From: Paralcaligenes ureilyticus
Lineage (GTDB): Bacteria; Pseudomonadota; Gammaproteobacteria; Burkholderiales; Burkholderiaceae_B
Direction: 5' to 3'
NCBI RefSeq assembly: GCF_004346225.1
Contig: NZ_SMAJ01000014.1
Coordinates: 1 to 64,000 of the forward strand
DNA: 64,000 nt
Shown: positions 19,602-28,995 of the stretch, in pieces
How positions within the stretch are numbered: the first letter of the stretch is position 1
Layout: the number at the start of each line of letters is the position of its first letter
Program-made: the position numbers and the translations under genes
Notes under the pieces: model-generated
What the model saw: only the letters and a program-made list of their open reading frames with translations
Database searches by the model: none
What the model was told of the DNA's origin: nothing

Positions 19602-20417
19602 TTACAACGATGTATGAAAGGCGATAGCAGAAACGTCTGTATCAAGGGCGTCTGCAGGCGAGTAGGGACGCAATACGGCGCACAGTCCGCCATCGACGAC
19701 AAGGTCGATGCCGGTGATGTAAGACGCGTCGCCCGATGCGAGGAATGCACAGGCGGCTGCGATTTCTTCGGAATCGGCATAGCGACCCAATGGGATCTGA
19801 CGCGTCCAGGACGCTTCAGCATTGGACGAGCGCAGTTTTTGGTTCAGGGGAGTGCGGGTAAAGCCCGGCGAGACTGCGTTTACGCGTATGCTATCCGGCG
19901 CCAGTTCGTTGGCGAGCTGGCGCGTGATCGAGGCGACTCCCCCCTTGGCGGCAGCGTAGGCAACATTGATAGCGCCGCGAGATCCGGCAATGGATGCAAT
20001 GTTGACAATGGAACCACCTCCCCCTTGCCGCAGCAGCCTGGCCCCTGCGCGAGCGGTGTAGAACATGGAAGACAGATCGGTATTCAGAACACGAAGCCAT
20101 TCCTCGTCGCTGGTTTCTTCCATGCTGCCCCGGGCAATGATTCCTGCGCTATTGATGATTACGCATATGCCGTCGAGCTTGTTGGCGCATTGGGTAAATG
20201 CCCGATCCACCGCGCCCGAGTCCGTAACGTCGGCGACCGCCGCGACTGCGTACCCACCTTGCGCTTCAATGCACGCGATGGCCTGATCCAGAGTTTCGGC
20301 GCTGCGGTCCACAAGAGCCACTTGGGCGCCCTCTGCTGACAGTCGCAATGCTGTAGATAGTCCGATGCCGGACGCGCCGCCCGTAATAATGGCTGACTTG
20401 GCCGCAAAGCGATTCAT
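19602..20417 (-). CDS. short-chain dehydrogenase/reductase
   Basis: 271 residues, classical SDR: ITGGASGIGLSTALRLSAEG (TGxxxGxG cofactor loop), INSAGII (NNAG-type), the catalytic serine in VNIASIAGSRGA, VAYAAAKGG (YxxxK), and SPGFTRTP. An Asp at the end of beta-2 (VALVDRS) suggests NAD rather than NADP. It would oxidise a secondary alcohol or reduce a ketone. The stop-side sequence overlaps nothing; its start overlaps the TetR gene by 4 bp. In the proposed pathway it makes the ketone that is carboxylated. Confidence 0.92.
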   Translation of the reverse strand: MNRFAAKSAIITGGASGIGLSTALRLSAEGAQVALVDRSAETLDQAIACIEAQGGYAVAAVADVTDSGAVDRAFTQCANKLDGICVIINSAGIIARGSMEETSDEEWLRVLNTDLSSMFYTARAGARLLRQGGGGSIVNIASIAGSRGAINVAYAAAKGGVASITRQLANELAPDSIRVNAVSPGFTRTPLNQKLRSSNAEASWTRQIPLGRYADSEEIAAACAFLASGDASYITGIDLVVDGGLCAVLRPYSPADALDTDVSAIAFHTSL

Positions 20418-21154
20418 GATTCACCTTTATGTTTTTTTCCTGGCCGGCCCCGTTTTCCGGTAGGCGGCTCGAGGCCTAGGAAGGTGCATAAGAACCGTGA
20501 CACGTAACCCTGCATATCCTTATCATCCAGCCTGACCGGTCCGGGGTCGTTAATGGTCGCGTTCACAAGCAGGCCGTTAACGAACTGCATCGCTACCCTG
20601 ATTTGCTTCTCGTCGCTTTTCACGCCTTGATCCGCAAGAGCCGGCAGCAGTGTTTCTACAAGCAATTCCGAGCCGTGGTAGCCCAGGCGCTTGAAAGGGG
20701 TCCAGACGCCGGGCACTGCAGAAGAGTGCTTGAAGGCCGCTCGATACAAGCCGCGATTATTGCGAAATATGGAAACCCAGAAGGTCGTAAGCGTATTGAT
20801 GTACTGATAGGCATCGGCTTGCGTTTTTTGCAAACGCGCAAACATTTCATCGAGCTGAACTCCAAGCTCAGAGAGGATTTTTTCCTGGATGGCGTAAAAG
20901 AAAACCTCTTTGTTCTCGAACCGTCCGTAAAAGGCGCCCACCGAGGTGCCCGCACGGCTGGCCACTTCGCTAATTTTCAGTTCTTCCAGGGTCCCTTCTT
21001 CCAGCGATTCACGTCCCGCCTCCAAGAGTGCGAGCAGCGTTGCTTTGCTTCGGGCCTGTTGCGCAGGCCTGACCCCACTGGCAAAGGATCTAGTGCTATC
21101 GGCTTGGCGCGAGGCATCCATTTGGGTAGCCTCGTCAACGTTATTTTCCTTCAC
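20414..21154 (-). CDS. TetR-family transcriptional regulator
   Basis: 246 residues. N-terminal helix-turn-helix: LKISEVASRAGTSVGAFYGR followed by FENKEVFFYAI, typical of TetR. The basic C-terminal tail ends GKRGRPGKKHKG. It lies inside the operon between the permease and SDR genes and overlaps the latter by 4 bp, so it probably autoregulates the whole unit in response to a pathway CoA ester or substrate. A dyad upstream of the first gene (23830-23859) is a candidate site. Confidence 0.9.
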   Translation of the reverse strand: MKENNVDEATQMDASRQADSTRSFASGVRPAQQARSKATLLALLEAGRESLEEGTLEELKISEVASRAGTSVGAFYGRFENKEVFFYAIQEKILSELGVQLDEMFARLQKTQADAYQYINTLTTFWVSIFRNNRGLYRAAFKHSSAVPGVWTPFKRLGYHGSELLVETLLPALADQGVKSDEKQIRVAMQFVNGLLVNATINDPGPVRLDDKDMQGYVSRFLCTFLGLEPPTGKRGRPGKKHKGES

Positions 21155-21155
21155 A

Positions 21156-21938
21156 TTATTTCCATCTCAAGAGGTAGTTTTCGAGCATGCTCATCAGCTT
21201 GATTAGCATGACGCCAAGGAGGGCCAGGAAGAACAGCACACCAAATACGCCGTTGGTATCGAAGGTACCGGCCAGATAAGTGAGCAGTTGCCCCAGGCCA
21301 TGCTGTGAAGCGATAATTTCGCCGCCGATTACCCCGAGCAAGGCGTAAATCATTCCCAGGCGAAGGCCCGCAAAGATGGTTGGCACGGCGCTCACGAGCG
21401 TAACCTTGAAGAATATTTTCGCCCGGCTGGCACCCAGCATCCGCGATAGAATCAGCCAGTCTGAATCAACACTGCGTGCCCCAGCTACCGTACTGTTCAA
21501 AACAATGAAGAACGTCAGCGAAAACCCCAGCGCGATCTTCGATGAAGACCCCAATCCAAACCACAATATGAATAAGGGGGCCAACGCAATCCTGGGGAGT
21601 GCGTTCAAGGCCGAAAACATGGGGTCGAAAAAGCGCTCTACGGGCGGGTATACAACAAAGAGAAGCCCAAAGACAATGCCGCCGATGCTGCCCAGTACGA
21701 ATGCGGCGGCCGTCGCCCACAAAGTCCATCCAGCCTCTTTAAACAGTGATTGGTCTACGAACGTCGCGGTGTAAAGGTATTCAAATATTTTCGACGGCCG
21801 GCCTATAAACAGAGGGTCGATCCACTTGCGCTCTGAAACGAGCTCCCACACAAGAAACAACGCGACAAGGGCGATAATTTGCAGCGCGAAGATGACCAGG
21901 GTTTCGCGCCGTCTTGCGGTTTGTGCCGGCGAGGTCAT
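21156..21938 (-). CDS. ABC transporter permease (SsuC/TauC type)
   Basis: 260 residues from the ATG at 21938, which overlaps the ATPase stop by 4 bp; an in-frame start 12 codons earlier lies inside the ATPase gene. About six membrane helices, with the EAA-type loop around ILSRMLGASRAKIFFKVTLV. This is the inner-membrane subunit of an importer of the nitrate/sulfonate/taurine family, here apparently serving the carboxylase pathway. Confidence 0.91.
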   Translation of the reverse strand: MTSPAQTARRRETLVIFALQIIALVALFLVWELVSERKWIDPLFIGRPSKIFEYLYTATFVDQSLFKEAGWTLWATAAAFVLGSIGGIVFGLLFVVYPPVERFFDPMFSALNALPRIALAPLFILWFGLGSSSKIALGFSLTFFIVLNSTVAGARSVDSDWLILSRMLGASRAKIFFKVTLVSAVPTIFAGLRLGMIYALLGVIGGEIIASQHGLGQLLTYLAGTFDTNGVFGVLFFLALLGVMLIKLMSMLENYLLRWK

Positions 21939-22729
21939 ACGGTGTCCTCCAATGTTTGCTCCAGCCAAGACCACAGCTGAGTGTATAAACTGTGGAACTC
22001 GGGGTCTTTCTGCAGTGCTCTGACGGAGCGAGGGCGTGGCAAAGGAATGGGGATGTCGGCCAGGATCCTGCCCGGACGCGGCGACATGACGATGACGCGG
22101 TCGGACAAGGTAACGGCTTCGTTCAGGTCGTGGGTGATGAAGACGACGGTGCGTTTCTCTGCCGCGTACAGATCCAGCAATACGTCCTCGAGCTGGAGTT
22201 TGGTCTGGGCATCCAAGGCACCGAATGGTTCGTCCATAAGAAGGACAGGCGAGGTCATCGAGAACGTGCGTGCCAGAGCAACCCGTTGCCGCATGCCATG
22301 CGACAACGCCTTCGGATAGTGGTTAGTGAAGTCCTTCAGTCCCACACGAGACAACAAATCCAGGGCACGGTTACGGTGATCACTGCCAGGCTTGCCCCGA
22401 AACTCTCCTGCGAGCATCACATTCGAAAGCGCAGTTCGCCAGGGGAAAAGGCAGTCGCGCGCCAGCATGTATGCAACGTCGTGCCTGCCCGGCTTGGGCG
22501 GCTCATTGTTTAGAACTATCTTTCCCTCATGCAAAGGCAAGAGGCCCGCAATAAGATTCAGCAGGGTCGTCTTGCCGCATCCGCTAGGACCCACGATTGA
22601 AACGAATTCTCCTTGCTTGATTTGCAGGCAGGCATCCGAAACCGCATGGATGTTTCCGAAGAATCGGTGATTTACGTGGTCGATATCTATCATGGGCGCG
22701 TTGACTGTTGCTTGCATCGCTTGCCTCAC
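21935..22729 (-). CDS. ABC transporter ATP-binding protein (SsuB/TauB type)
   Basis: 264 residues. Walker A IVGPSGCGKTTLLNLIAG, Q-loop region with ARDCLFPWRTALSN, signature LSHGMRQRVALART (one residue off LSGGMRQR), Walker B VLLMDEPFGALD, switch histidine FITHDLNEAV. It powers the adjacent permease. It overlaps both neighbours by 4 bp (start with the binding-protein stop, stop with the permease start). Confidence 0.94.
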   Translation of the reverse strand: MRQAMQATVNAPMIDIDHVNHRFFGNIHAVSDACLQIKQGEFVSIVGPSGCGKTTLLNLIAGLLPLHEGKIVLNNEPPKPGRHDVAYMLARDCLFPWRTALSNVMLAGEFRGKPGSDHRNRALDLLSRVGLKDFTNHYPKALSHGMRQRVALARTFSMTSPVLLMDEPFGALDAQTKLQLEDVLLDLYAAEKRTVVFITHDLNEAVTLSDRVIVMSPRPGRILADIPIPLPRPRSVRALQKDPEFHSLYTQLWSWLEQTLEDTV

Positions 22730-23751
22730 GAAGCGTTCTTGCTTTTGTAGATAAGATTTGTCTTGTCTACCGGCTTGGCAATCAGCTTGTTGCTCAGCAG
22801 GAACTGATTGAAGCCGTCGACGACCTGCGGATTCAGTGTGGTGTCGTATTGCCCGATCATGTCGTGCACCACCTGGTTAACAACCTTATCGCGATTGGGC
22901 ACATCGCCCAACTTGAATCGTTCGGTAGCCAGTGTCTTTGCTTCTTCGAAATTCTTCGGGTCCTTGAGCCAGTCAAATGCTTCTTTTTGCGCCACCATGA
23001 ACTTATCGATCACGGCGCCGTGCTTTTGTACATATTCGCGTCGTGCCTGCCAGACGACAAACCCCCCGTTCATAGCCTTGACTACGTCCGGCCCTTCGCC
23101 CTTGCGCATATCGACCGCGACCGAACACTGCTTTGTTGCATTGCATATTGCGGGGATCGGATCCCAGCTAAGGATGGCGTCCACCTGATTGGCAACCAAT
23201 GAGGCGTAAGCGGATGAGGGCGCCCCAACACCGATGAAAGTGACGTTATCGAGGGGAACGCCTGCACCGCGCATCAGCGACTTGACATACATTTCGGTGC
23301 CCGAACCGCGCGCCGTGACGCCAATCCGTTTATTGGCCAGGTCTTTCATGTTTTCGGGGTAGCCCTTCGCGGCGTTGGGCCGTTCCACCTTCGCGCCGAC
23401 CGAGAGGGAGTAGATATTATTCTTTACCAGTGGGCCGATCACCATCAGATCGTTCCCTTTTGCGACAGCCTGAAGCATGACGTCCATGGAGCTAACGATC
23501 AGATCTACGCTGCCGGCAGCTGCAGCTTGCTGGGCCAGTGGCCCATTTGCCAGCATGATGGGCTGACAATCCAGCCCTTGTTTCTTGCAGAAGCCTTTTT
23601 CTCGCATGACCCAGTTGGACAGGTGCAGGATGGAACCTGGGTATTCCTGGTACCGGACGACCTGAGTGTCGGCGTGGGCGGGGATGGTAATCAGTCCGCT
23701 GCAAAGAGCCAGCGGGGCTAGAAAGCTGTGGATGAGGCCAATCTTTTTCAT
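22726..23751 (-). CDS. ABC transporter periplasmic binding protein (NMT1/SsuA-like)
   Basis: 341 residues. Signal peptide (LAPLALCSGLITIPAHA) then an SsuA/NMT1 two-domain fold: GSILHLSNWVMREKGF, SVDLIVSSMDVMLQAVAKG, and GVGAPSSAYASLVANQVDAI. It captures the importer's substrate in the periplasm. It is the first gene of the minus-strand operon running to about 12.9 kb. SsuA-like proteins bind sulfonates, thiamine precursors or aromatic acids; the substrate is not evident. Confidence 0.91.
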   Translation of the reverse strand: MKKIGLIHSFLAPLALCSGLITIPAHADTQVVRYQEYPGSILHLSNWVMREKGFCKKQGLDCQPIMLANGPLAQQAAAAGSVDLIVSSMDVMLQAVAKGNDLMVIGPLVKNNIYSLSVGAKVERPNAAKGYPENMKDLANKRIGVTARGSGTEMYVKSLMRGAGVPLDNVTFIGVGAPSSAYASLVANQVDAILSWDPIPAICNATKQCSVAVDMRKGEGPDVVKAMNGGFVVWQARREYVQKHGAVIDKFMVAQKEAFDWLKDPKNFEEAKTLATERFKLGDVPNRDKVVNQVVHDMIGQYDTTLNPQVVDGFNQFLLSNKLIAKPVDKTNLIYKSKNAS

Positions 23752-23829
23752 GTCTCTCTCTCTTTGGAATGGGCCGTAGGCGCCGCCCTGGTGAATAAAG
23801 GGGTTGCTTTGTCTTTTGTCCTATTAATT

Positions 23830-23859
23830 AGAATTAGGATTCTTGTTCTGATAAAGAAT
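23830..23859. promoter_or_regulatory. candidate TetR operator / promoter region of carboxylase cluster 1
   Basis: AGAAT at 23830-23834 and ATTCT at 23839-23843 form one dyad; the same ATTCT forms a second with AGAAT at 23855-23859. The region, 80 nt before the first gene of the operon, is AT-rich (TAATTAGAATTAGG). Confidence 0.4.
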
Positions 23860-23910
23860 ACGGGGTCGGCCATGACGCGACTATCCAGACAAACCCTAGG
23901 GTTTGGATAG

Positions 23911-24164
23911 TTTTTTTGTTGCAACGGGAACGATGTGAGGAGGGTTGGCACTTCAGGAAAACAGGCCGACCAGCTTCGGTTAAATGCTTTTGCGGCCGGC
24001 AGTGCAATTGATCCGATTAGCGCTGACTTAGATGTGGCTCGGGATCAAACCGGAAAATGGAAAAGCCCGTCTAACGGATGGGGTGAATAGTGTCGGATAT
24101 CGGATTTTCCCAAAGCTTACGACCTGAATAGGTGTTCGAGCTTCTTTGAGGTCCGCATGGATAC
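23911..24164. other. non-coding gap left of the island
   Basis: About 250 bases between the promoter of the ABC/carboxylase operon and the left attachment repeat. No gene, tRNA or transposase fragment was recognised. In particular there is no tRNA-Leu following the attachment repeat, as would be expected if the tRNA operon simply continued here. Confidence 0.4.
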
Positions 24165-24177
24165 TGGAGGCGCAACT
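24165..24177. repeat. probable island attachment site (copy of tRNA-Cys 3' end)
   Basis: TGGAGGCGCAACT is identical, in the same orientation, to the 3' terminal 13 bases of the tRNA-Cys gene (44047-44059, read on the plus strand), and several of the next bases also match. Direct repeats of a tRNA 3' end flanking a segment with an integrase remnant beside the intact tRNA are the standard mark of tyrosine-recombinase integration. Confidence 0.7.
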
Positions 24178-24448
24178 TGACTTCCAACTATATTCGAAAA
24201 GCATTATAGATAAAGGGCTTAAAGACTGATGAAACAATCATGGCACAGCACTTGATACAGCACTAGGCAATATAACGCTGCACAATGGGGCTATTGGCTA
24301 GTTTCAAGGCCTGAGACTGCTTGTGTTTCAGTTACTCGTTTGATAACGTGGCCGCATCAACTTGGTTTAAATCACTTCCCGAGTGGCTGCCGCCAACCTG
24401 GCCATTGTCAGGACACGATAAAAATAGCGGCATAAATTTTACGGTGCG

Positions 24449-24754
24449 TCAGGGAGGGGGGCCGTTTCTCACACACGAGAGACGACTGTGCATGCCCAAA
24501 CCCCACGTGCGGCCGCAATCACGACCGAAGCTATTGCACAGACAGCGATTGCGGCTAGTCGATGTCATAAGTCCGCGTCGGCTGGCACGCAGTGTCTGGG
24601 GACTCCTTATTGAGCAGATGACTGCGCTTTTGCGCGACAACGGCAGCATCAGAACGGTGCAATACCCATTCAACCTCGCGTGTCGGTCGGCGTGTCCCAG
24701 CTCTTTGGCTAGGTGCTCCATGTAATGTGCGAGTTCGTTGACTATACCCATCAC
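24449..24754 (-). pseudogene. transposase N-terminal remnant (IS701-like)
   Basis: The frame starting at 24754 encodes ELAHYMEHLAKELGHADRH and LNGYCTVLMLPLSRKSA, which I recognise as the N-terminus of IS701-type transposases (usually ...GHADRR...YCxGLMLPLSRKSVEP). After SRKS the similarity stops and no DDE domain follows in any frame. Family assignment is from memory of the motif. Confidence 0.55.
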
Positions 24755-24877
24755 GCTTCCAGATAGAATCCATGATGCACAAGTTATGCCATCTTTTATG
24801 ACATAGTAAGAGTAACGCTCCGGAGAGGTCAGCTAGCCCTTGTGTTCACGGTGCGGACAGCAAATATGTTTACAGGA

Positions 24878-25355
24878 TTACGGCCTTTCAAGGTGTGCCA
24901 GCATAATTTCGATAAAATAGTTTGTCAACAAGGACGGGGCCGTGTGTGCGGGCAGGGCCATTTGCATAGGGATGTTGATGGCTGGTGCGAGTTCTTTGAT
25001 CCGAGGTTGGCCGGCAAAGATATGAGCCACGTAAGGGTTGACGATGGCGATGCCGTTTCCGGCCGCAACCAGTGCGCAAATGGTGAGCGACGAGTTTGTC
25101 TCGGTAACAAGGTCATCCGAGGCCTTGCAGTTGGCCAGGTGCGCCTTGATCCGCATGGTCATTTCTTCATTATCGCTTAAAGACAGCACTCGATCGCCTT
25201 TTAGCAATTTTAGATCGATGATGTTGGCGTCTTTCAAGGGATGATCGAGGGGCAGAACGCAGACGGCGCTGGACGTTTTAATGCCCCTAGGATGAAAGCC
25301 CTGATCCATCGTCCCGGTCGTCAGAGCCACGTCGCAGAGGTCCTGATGCAGATAA
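24878..25355 (-). pseudogene. LysR-family regulator, C-terminal fragment
   Basis: The minus frame encodes only the second half of a LysR substrate-binding domain: LHQDLCDVALTTG, CVLPLDHPLKDANIIDLKLL, ALVAAGNGIAIVNPYVAH and a normal stop. The DNA-binding half is missing; upstream sequence belongs to an IS5-family fragment. It is a truncated, non-functional regulator. Confidence 0.72.
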
Positions 25356-25402
25356 TTAGTCGGACCTGAACAAATCAGTTTTTGAAATAGGCAAGGCAGT
25401 GA

Positions 25403-25687
25403 CTACCGTGCTAGGCACTGTTGCTGACCACCCATGCCTAACAGCAGCACTCGCATCGGGGCGTAAAAAAGCCGCAGGCGGAGGTTGTGACTCGCGCCAC
25501 ACAGAGTGGCGTGCAGCGCATCGCCCAGTGCTTCTTTGAGCCAATTGCGGCCCAGCTTTCCTTCGGATTTCATGTGCCCGATGGTCGGCTCAATGGCACT
25601 GCGCGGTGTGGCCTTGGGCAGGAAAACAGCCGGTGAATCGGGTTGACGAACTGTTACCCTGGAACGTGACACTTTAAACGCCGACAA
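25403..25687 (-). pseudogene. IS5-family transposase C-terminal fragment
   Basis: The frame encodes RSAIEPTIGHMKSEGKLGRN, WLKEALGDALHATLCGASHN and LRLRLFYAP, the C-terminal DDE region of IS5 transposases including the last catalytic Glu (IEP). A few residues after the LRL are missing compared with the family, and the N-terminal three quarters are absent. Confidence 0.75.
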
Positions 25688-25743
25688 GAATCCGGTCGGT
25701 CGTCAACACGGCCCAGACCGGGTGCTTACGAGAGAATGGAGCC

Positions 25744-25817
25744 ATGAACAAACAGAACAAATTTCCCCTGGAAGTGCGCGCACGTGTTGTGCGACTGGTT
25801 CAGGAGCATCGCGGTGA
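25744..25817 (+). pseudogene. IS3-family orfA, N-terminal fragment
   Basis: An ATG with GGAG upstream opens MNKQNKFPLEVRARVVRLVQ then EHRGE, the start of an IS3-group orfA helix-turn-helix protein. The reading then runs into the antisense of the M28 peptidase 3' end, so the element was cut off here. A matching orfA portion, reading on from the same HRGE region, survives at about 31.7-31.9 kb on the other strand. Confidence 0.7.
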
Positions 25818-27599
25818 GTGCGCTGAGCCGTTGTTCAATTGCGCGAGCGCGTCTTCGACCGTGTTACAAGCATCCGATACTGCGTCGGCGACTCGATTTC
25901 GTTGCCGCCGAAGATGTGTTTCGAGAATGAGTTGTTCCTCGGATCCCAACGCGAGTTCGGCAAGCCGTTGGGTTTCATACAAACAGGGGATTGTGCTGAG
26001 CTGAGGCGTAAATCCGTACGGGTCGTGACCGTATACCCCTTTTACGGTGCTTTGAATGGGGATTAGAATATTCGAAAGTCGTTTCAAGCAGTGGTTCAGA
26101 ATGTCCGCAGCGTGTTCCGAATCCGGGTTGTCCGTGCGATAGCGGACTCGCCAGTCTTGAGCGCATACGTCCAGTCGTGCCGCCAGTTGTTCCAGGCGCC
26201 ACGACTGTTTTGCGACCACACCAAGTTCCAGGTACGCAACTGCCGGATTACTGTCCAGTTCCTCCAACCGTGCCGCGAACTGACGCGCTACCGCAGTAAA
26301 CTCGAATGGCAGAATCGGGGCGGTGCAAAGTTCCCATAGCCATGCCGCATACACCCGCAAGTGTGGCTGCATCCATTGGAAATCGACCTTGTCGATAGTG
26401 CACTCCATCGAATGATGCCACCAGCCGAGGTTTGCGTCCGCCGTGTTGTGCAGATCGGTTTCCGTGAAGGCACCCATGCCATAGAGCATCGGCACGCCGA
26501 GGCCGAAGAACGAGGCGTCGCCTCCCTTTTTCTGTGGCTTCCAGTCGCGGGGAACCGTCAGATAGCGCTGTTCGATCTGTTGGTGAAAGCGGCGCATTTC
26601 AATATTGGAAGTTGTTCGCCATCGTGTCGTGCCGGTGCATGCGGGTTGATCGATAAGCAGGTAGGCGATGGCATGGCTGCGTAGGCGATCCCAATTCTGA
26701 TCCGCGTACCAAGTCGACCCAATCATCGTGCCGGTCTCATGTCCGGTCCAAAACCCGAACACGATGCCGCGCTTGAGATGGTGGCGCTGTACATTGAAAA
26801 CTCGCGCGAGCTCGACCATGCAGGCATTGCCGGCCGCATTGTCGGTGGCGGCGGGGCCGTACCAGGAATCCTGGTGGCCGCCAACGATCACAAAATCTTC
26901 GCGCCCCGGCGCCTGAATTTCGCCTATAGTGATTTGTACCGGCCGCCAACCATTGTCGACGTTAGTTTCGATTGTCACTTGTACCGGGCCCTGCTCGCAA
27001 AGGGCCTTGAGCTTCAGACCGGAACTGCGCGACACGCCGACCGAAGGCATACGCGGCATCTCATCGCGCAGCGTTTCGGGTGTCGGATTACCCCATGCCG
27101 GTTTGATCGAGCCGAATGGCAACGTTGTGTCGTCGGGGTTTCCCCAGTTCATCATGACGGCGCCGCAGGCACCCTGCAGCGCGGCAATACGCTGCTTCTC
27201 CATCCGTGCTGGCGAATACGATATTTCACATAGAATGATTTTGCCCGTGACATCTTTATCCCGGTAATTGTCGATGCTTCCGGATCCAACGTAGATCAGT
27301 TCACCCGAAATGCCTCCGGGTGGTGTCACCAGGCTGTGGCCTGACGTGTAGGCTTCGATCGACATTGCGAGGGGTGCAAGCACCTGCAGCTTGCCCGGCT
27401 GCGGGAAGCTGACTAGCCCCTGCAATTCGTGAACTTCCGCCGGTACACCGACCGCGCGCAATGCCTCGGCGTTATCTTCGGCCATGCGCCGTCCGTTATC
27501 GGATCCCGCTAATCGCGACGGGATGTTCTCGCAGATGTACGTGACGCGGGCGCGAACGTTTTCGGCGGATACGGAATCGACGACTAAATGCTCTGACAT
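25800..27599 (-). CDS. M28-family metallopeptidase with PA domain (glutamate carboxypeptidase II-like)
   Basis: 599 residues from the ATG at 27599, 13 nt after the amidase stop; an in-frame start 21 codons earlier lies inside the amidase gene. A PA-type insert (about 90-210) precedes the M28 core: VGGHQDSWYGPAATDNAAGN (zinc His and bridging Asp), TGHETGTMIGSTWY (catalytic Glu region), DQPA, and TETDLHNTADANLGWWHH (last zinc His). No signal peptide, so cytoplasmic. It would release an amino acid from a peptide or N-acyl amino acid. The last residues are read from IS3 sequence, so the natural C-terminus has been replaced. Confidence 0.83.
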   Translation of the reverse strand: MSEHLVVDSVSAENVRARVTYICENIPSRLAGSDNGRRMAEDNAEALRAVGVPAEVHELQGLVSFPQPGKLQVLAPLAMSIEAYTSGHSLVTPPGGISGELIYVGSGSIDNYRDKDVTGKIILCEISYSPARMEKQRIAALQGACGAVMMNWGNPDDTTLPFGSIKPAWGNPTPETLRDEMPRMPSVGVSRSSGLKLKALCEQGPVQVTIETNVDNGWRPVQITIGEIQAPGREDFVIVGGHQDSWYGPAATDNAAGNACMVELARVFNVQRHHLKRGIVFGFWTGHETGTMIGSTWYADQNWDRLRSHAIAYLLIDQPACTGTTRWRTTSNIEMRRFHQQIEQRYLTVPRDWKPQKKGGDASFFGLGVPMLYGMGAFTETDLHNTADANLGWWHHSMECTIDKVDFQWMQPHLRVYAAWLWELCTAPILPFEFTAVARQFAARLEELDSNPAVAYLELGVVAKQSWRLEQLAARLDVCAQDWRVRYRTDNPDSEHAADILNHCLKRLSNILIPIQSTVKGVYGHDPYGFTPQLSTIPCLYETQRLAELALGSEEQLILETHLRRQRNRVADAVSDACNTVEDALAQLNNGSAHSPRCS

Positions 27600-27612
27600 G
27601 GCTTGCTGCCTT

Positions 27613-28995
27613 CTAGACGATAGATGGTGGATAGCGCCGATGATAATCGGTTGCTGCTTCAAACGCGGCCGCGATACGTAGCAGCAGCAATTCCTGTTGG
27701 GCGTTGGCGACGATCTGTAGTCCTACCGGCATATCCAACGCAAACCCGCAGGGTACGGATACCGAAGGAACGCCGATAAAGCTGAAAGGCAGATTGAACT
27801 GGCGTCCGCGAGCCCAAACTTCCGGCCCGGCGCTTTGGAGCGGCGTGACATTGGGTAACACCGGGGCGAGTAATGCATCGACCGTCTCAAATATCTTCTT
27901 CACCGCCATTGATTGTGCCGGACGCTCTTGGAGAATACGTTGATATGTATCCGGAAGTACCTGCGCTCCGCGCTGAAGGTCCGAATGAACCGCGGGGCCG
28001 AACAGTGATTTATCCGCGTTTCTATATTGGGCTCCGAGAACCTCGTTAAACTCGTACAACAGCACGTTGCTGAACAGCGACGAGTATTCTAGGCCGCCGG
28101 TAAGCTCGGGTATCCTGACTGTTACGATCTCAGCACCCAATTGCGTGAGTACGTCAACCGCATTGCGTAGAACCTGTTCGATCTCTGGGTCTATATCGCT
28201 GAAGGTGTAGTTTTCGATAATGCCGAGTTTGAGTCCCGCCACACCGCGGTCGAGTTGCGACGTAAAATCTTCAGCGCAATTATCATCATCTCCGGTCAGC
28301 GCATTCATCATCAGTGCGGCATCGCGTACGCATCTGGTCATAGGTCCGCCCGCTCCCAGCGTACGGGTGCGTGGCCAGACCCCAGAAAGATCAACTTTGC
28401 CGAAAGTGGGGCGTAGTCCAAAGATACCGCAGCGGCTGGCTGGCTGACGAATCGATCCGCCGGCGTCTGTCCCGATGCCAGTGAGTGTCATTCCCGCGGC
28501 CACCGCGACGCCTGTGCCACTCGACGATCCGCCGGGCGCCCGTGACAGATCCCACGGGTTGTGCACGTTACCGTAGAACACATTCACCCCGGAGGATCCA
28601 GACGAGAATTCACTCATGTTTAGCTTGCCCAGCATGACCATGCCGGCGTCAGTGAGACGGCGCACAATCGCTGCGTCACGGTCGGGCACGCGGTGGCGGA
28701 GGAATTCGGAACCGACCGTCGTCGGAATTCCGCGCGTATCAATGTTGTCCTTGTAAGCTATCGGAATGCCGTGAAGAGGCCCGCGGTCTTTCCCCGCCCG
28801 AAGTTCCGCGTCGAGGCGGCGGGCCATTTCCAGCGCCTGACAGTCAGTGACAGTGATGAACGCGTTCAACTGTGGCTGAAGTTTCTGAATGCGTTCGAGA
28901 TAACTCTGGGTTAGTCCCTCGATAGTGAGCGATCCGTCGCGGAATCGTCTTCCAGCCTCATCGATGGTTTCCGGCAACGTTGCAGCTATGTCCAT
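27613..28995 (-). CDS. amidase-signature family amidohydrolase
   Basis: 460 residues. The Ser-cisSer-Lys triad is visible: Lys in IAYKDNIDTRGIPT, the first Ser in APGGSSSGTGVAVAAG, and the nucleophile in TDAGGSIRQPASRCG. It hydrolyses an amide to acid and ammonia or amine. It is GatA-like in length, but no gatB/gatC are nearby. It is coupled to the downstream M28 peptidase by a 13-nt gap; the pair probably degrades an N-acylated amino acid or small amide. Confidence 0.9.
   Translation of the reverse strand: MDIAATLPETIDEAGRRFRDGSLTIEGLTQSYLERIQKLQPQLNAFITVTDCQALEMARRLDAELRAGKDRGPLHGIPIAYKDNIDTRGIPTTVGSEFLRHRVPDRDAAIVRRLTDAGMVMLGKLNMSEFSSGSSGVNVFYGNVHNPWDLSRAPGGSSSGTGVAVAAGMTLTGIGTDAGGSIRQPASRCGIFGLRPTFGKVDLSGVWPRTRTLGAGGPMTRCVRDAALMMNALTGDDDNCAEDFTSQLDRGVAGLKLGIIENYTFSDIDPEIEQVLRNAVDVLTQLGAEIVTVRIPELTGGLEYSSLFSNVLLYEFNEVLGAQYRNADKSLFGPAVHSDLQRGAQVLPDTYQRILQERPAQSMAVKKIFETVDALLAPVLPNVTPLQSAGPEVWARGRQFNLPFSFIGVPSVSVPCGFALDMPVGLQIVANAQQELLLLRIAAAFEAATDYHRRYPPSIV

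Noticed and set aside
23290-23320. GGTGCCCGAA-like string that could be a tRNA-Leu 3' acceptor
   Set aside because: It is inside the coding sequence of the ABC binding protein and no T-arm or variable arm surrounds it.
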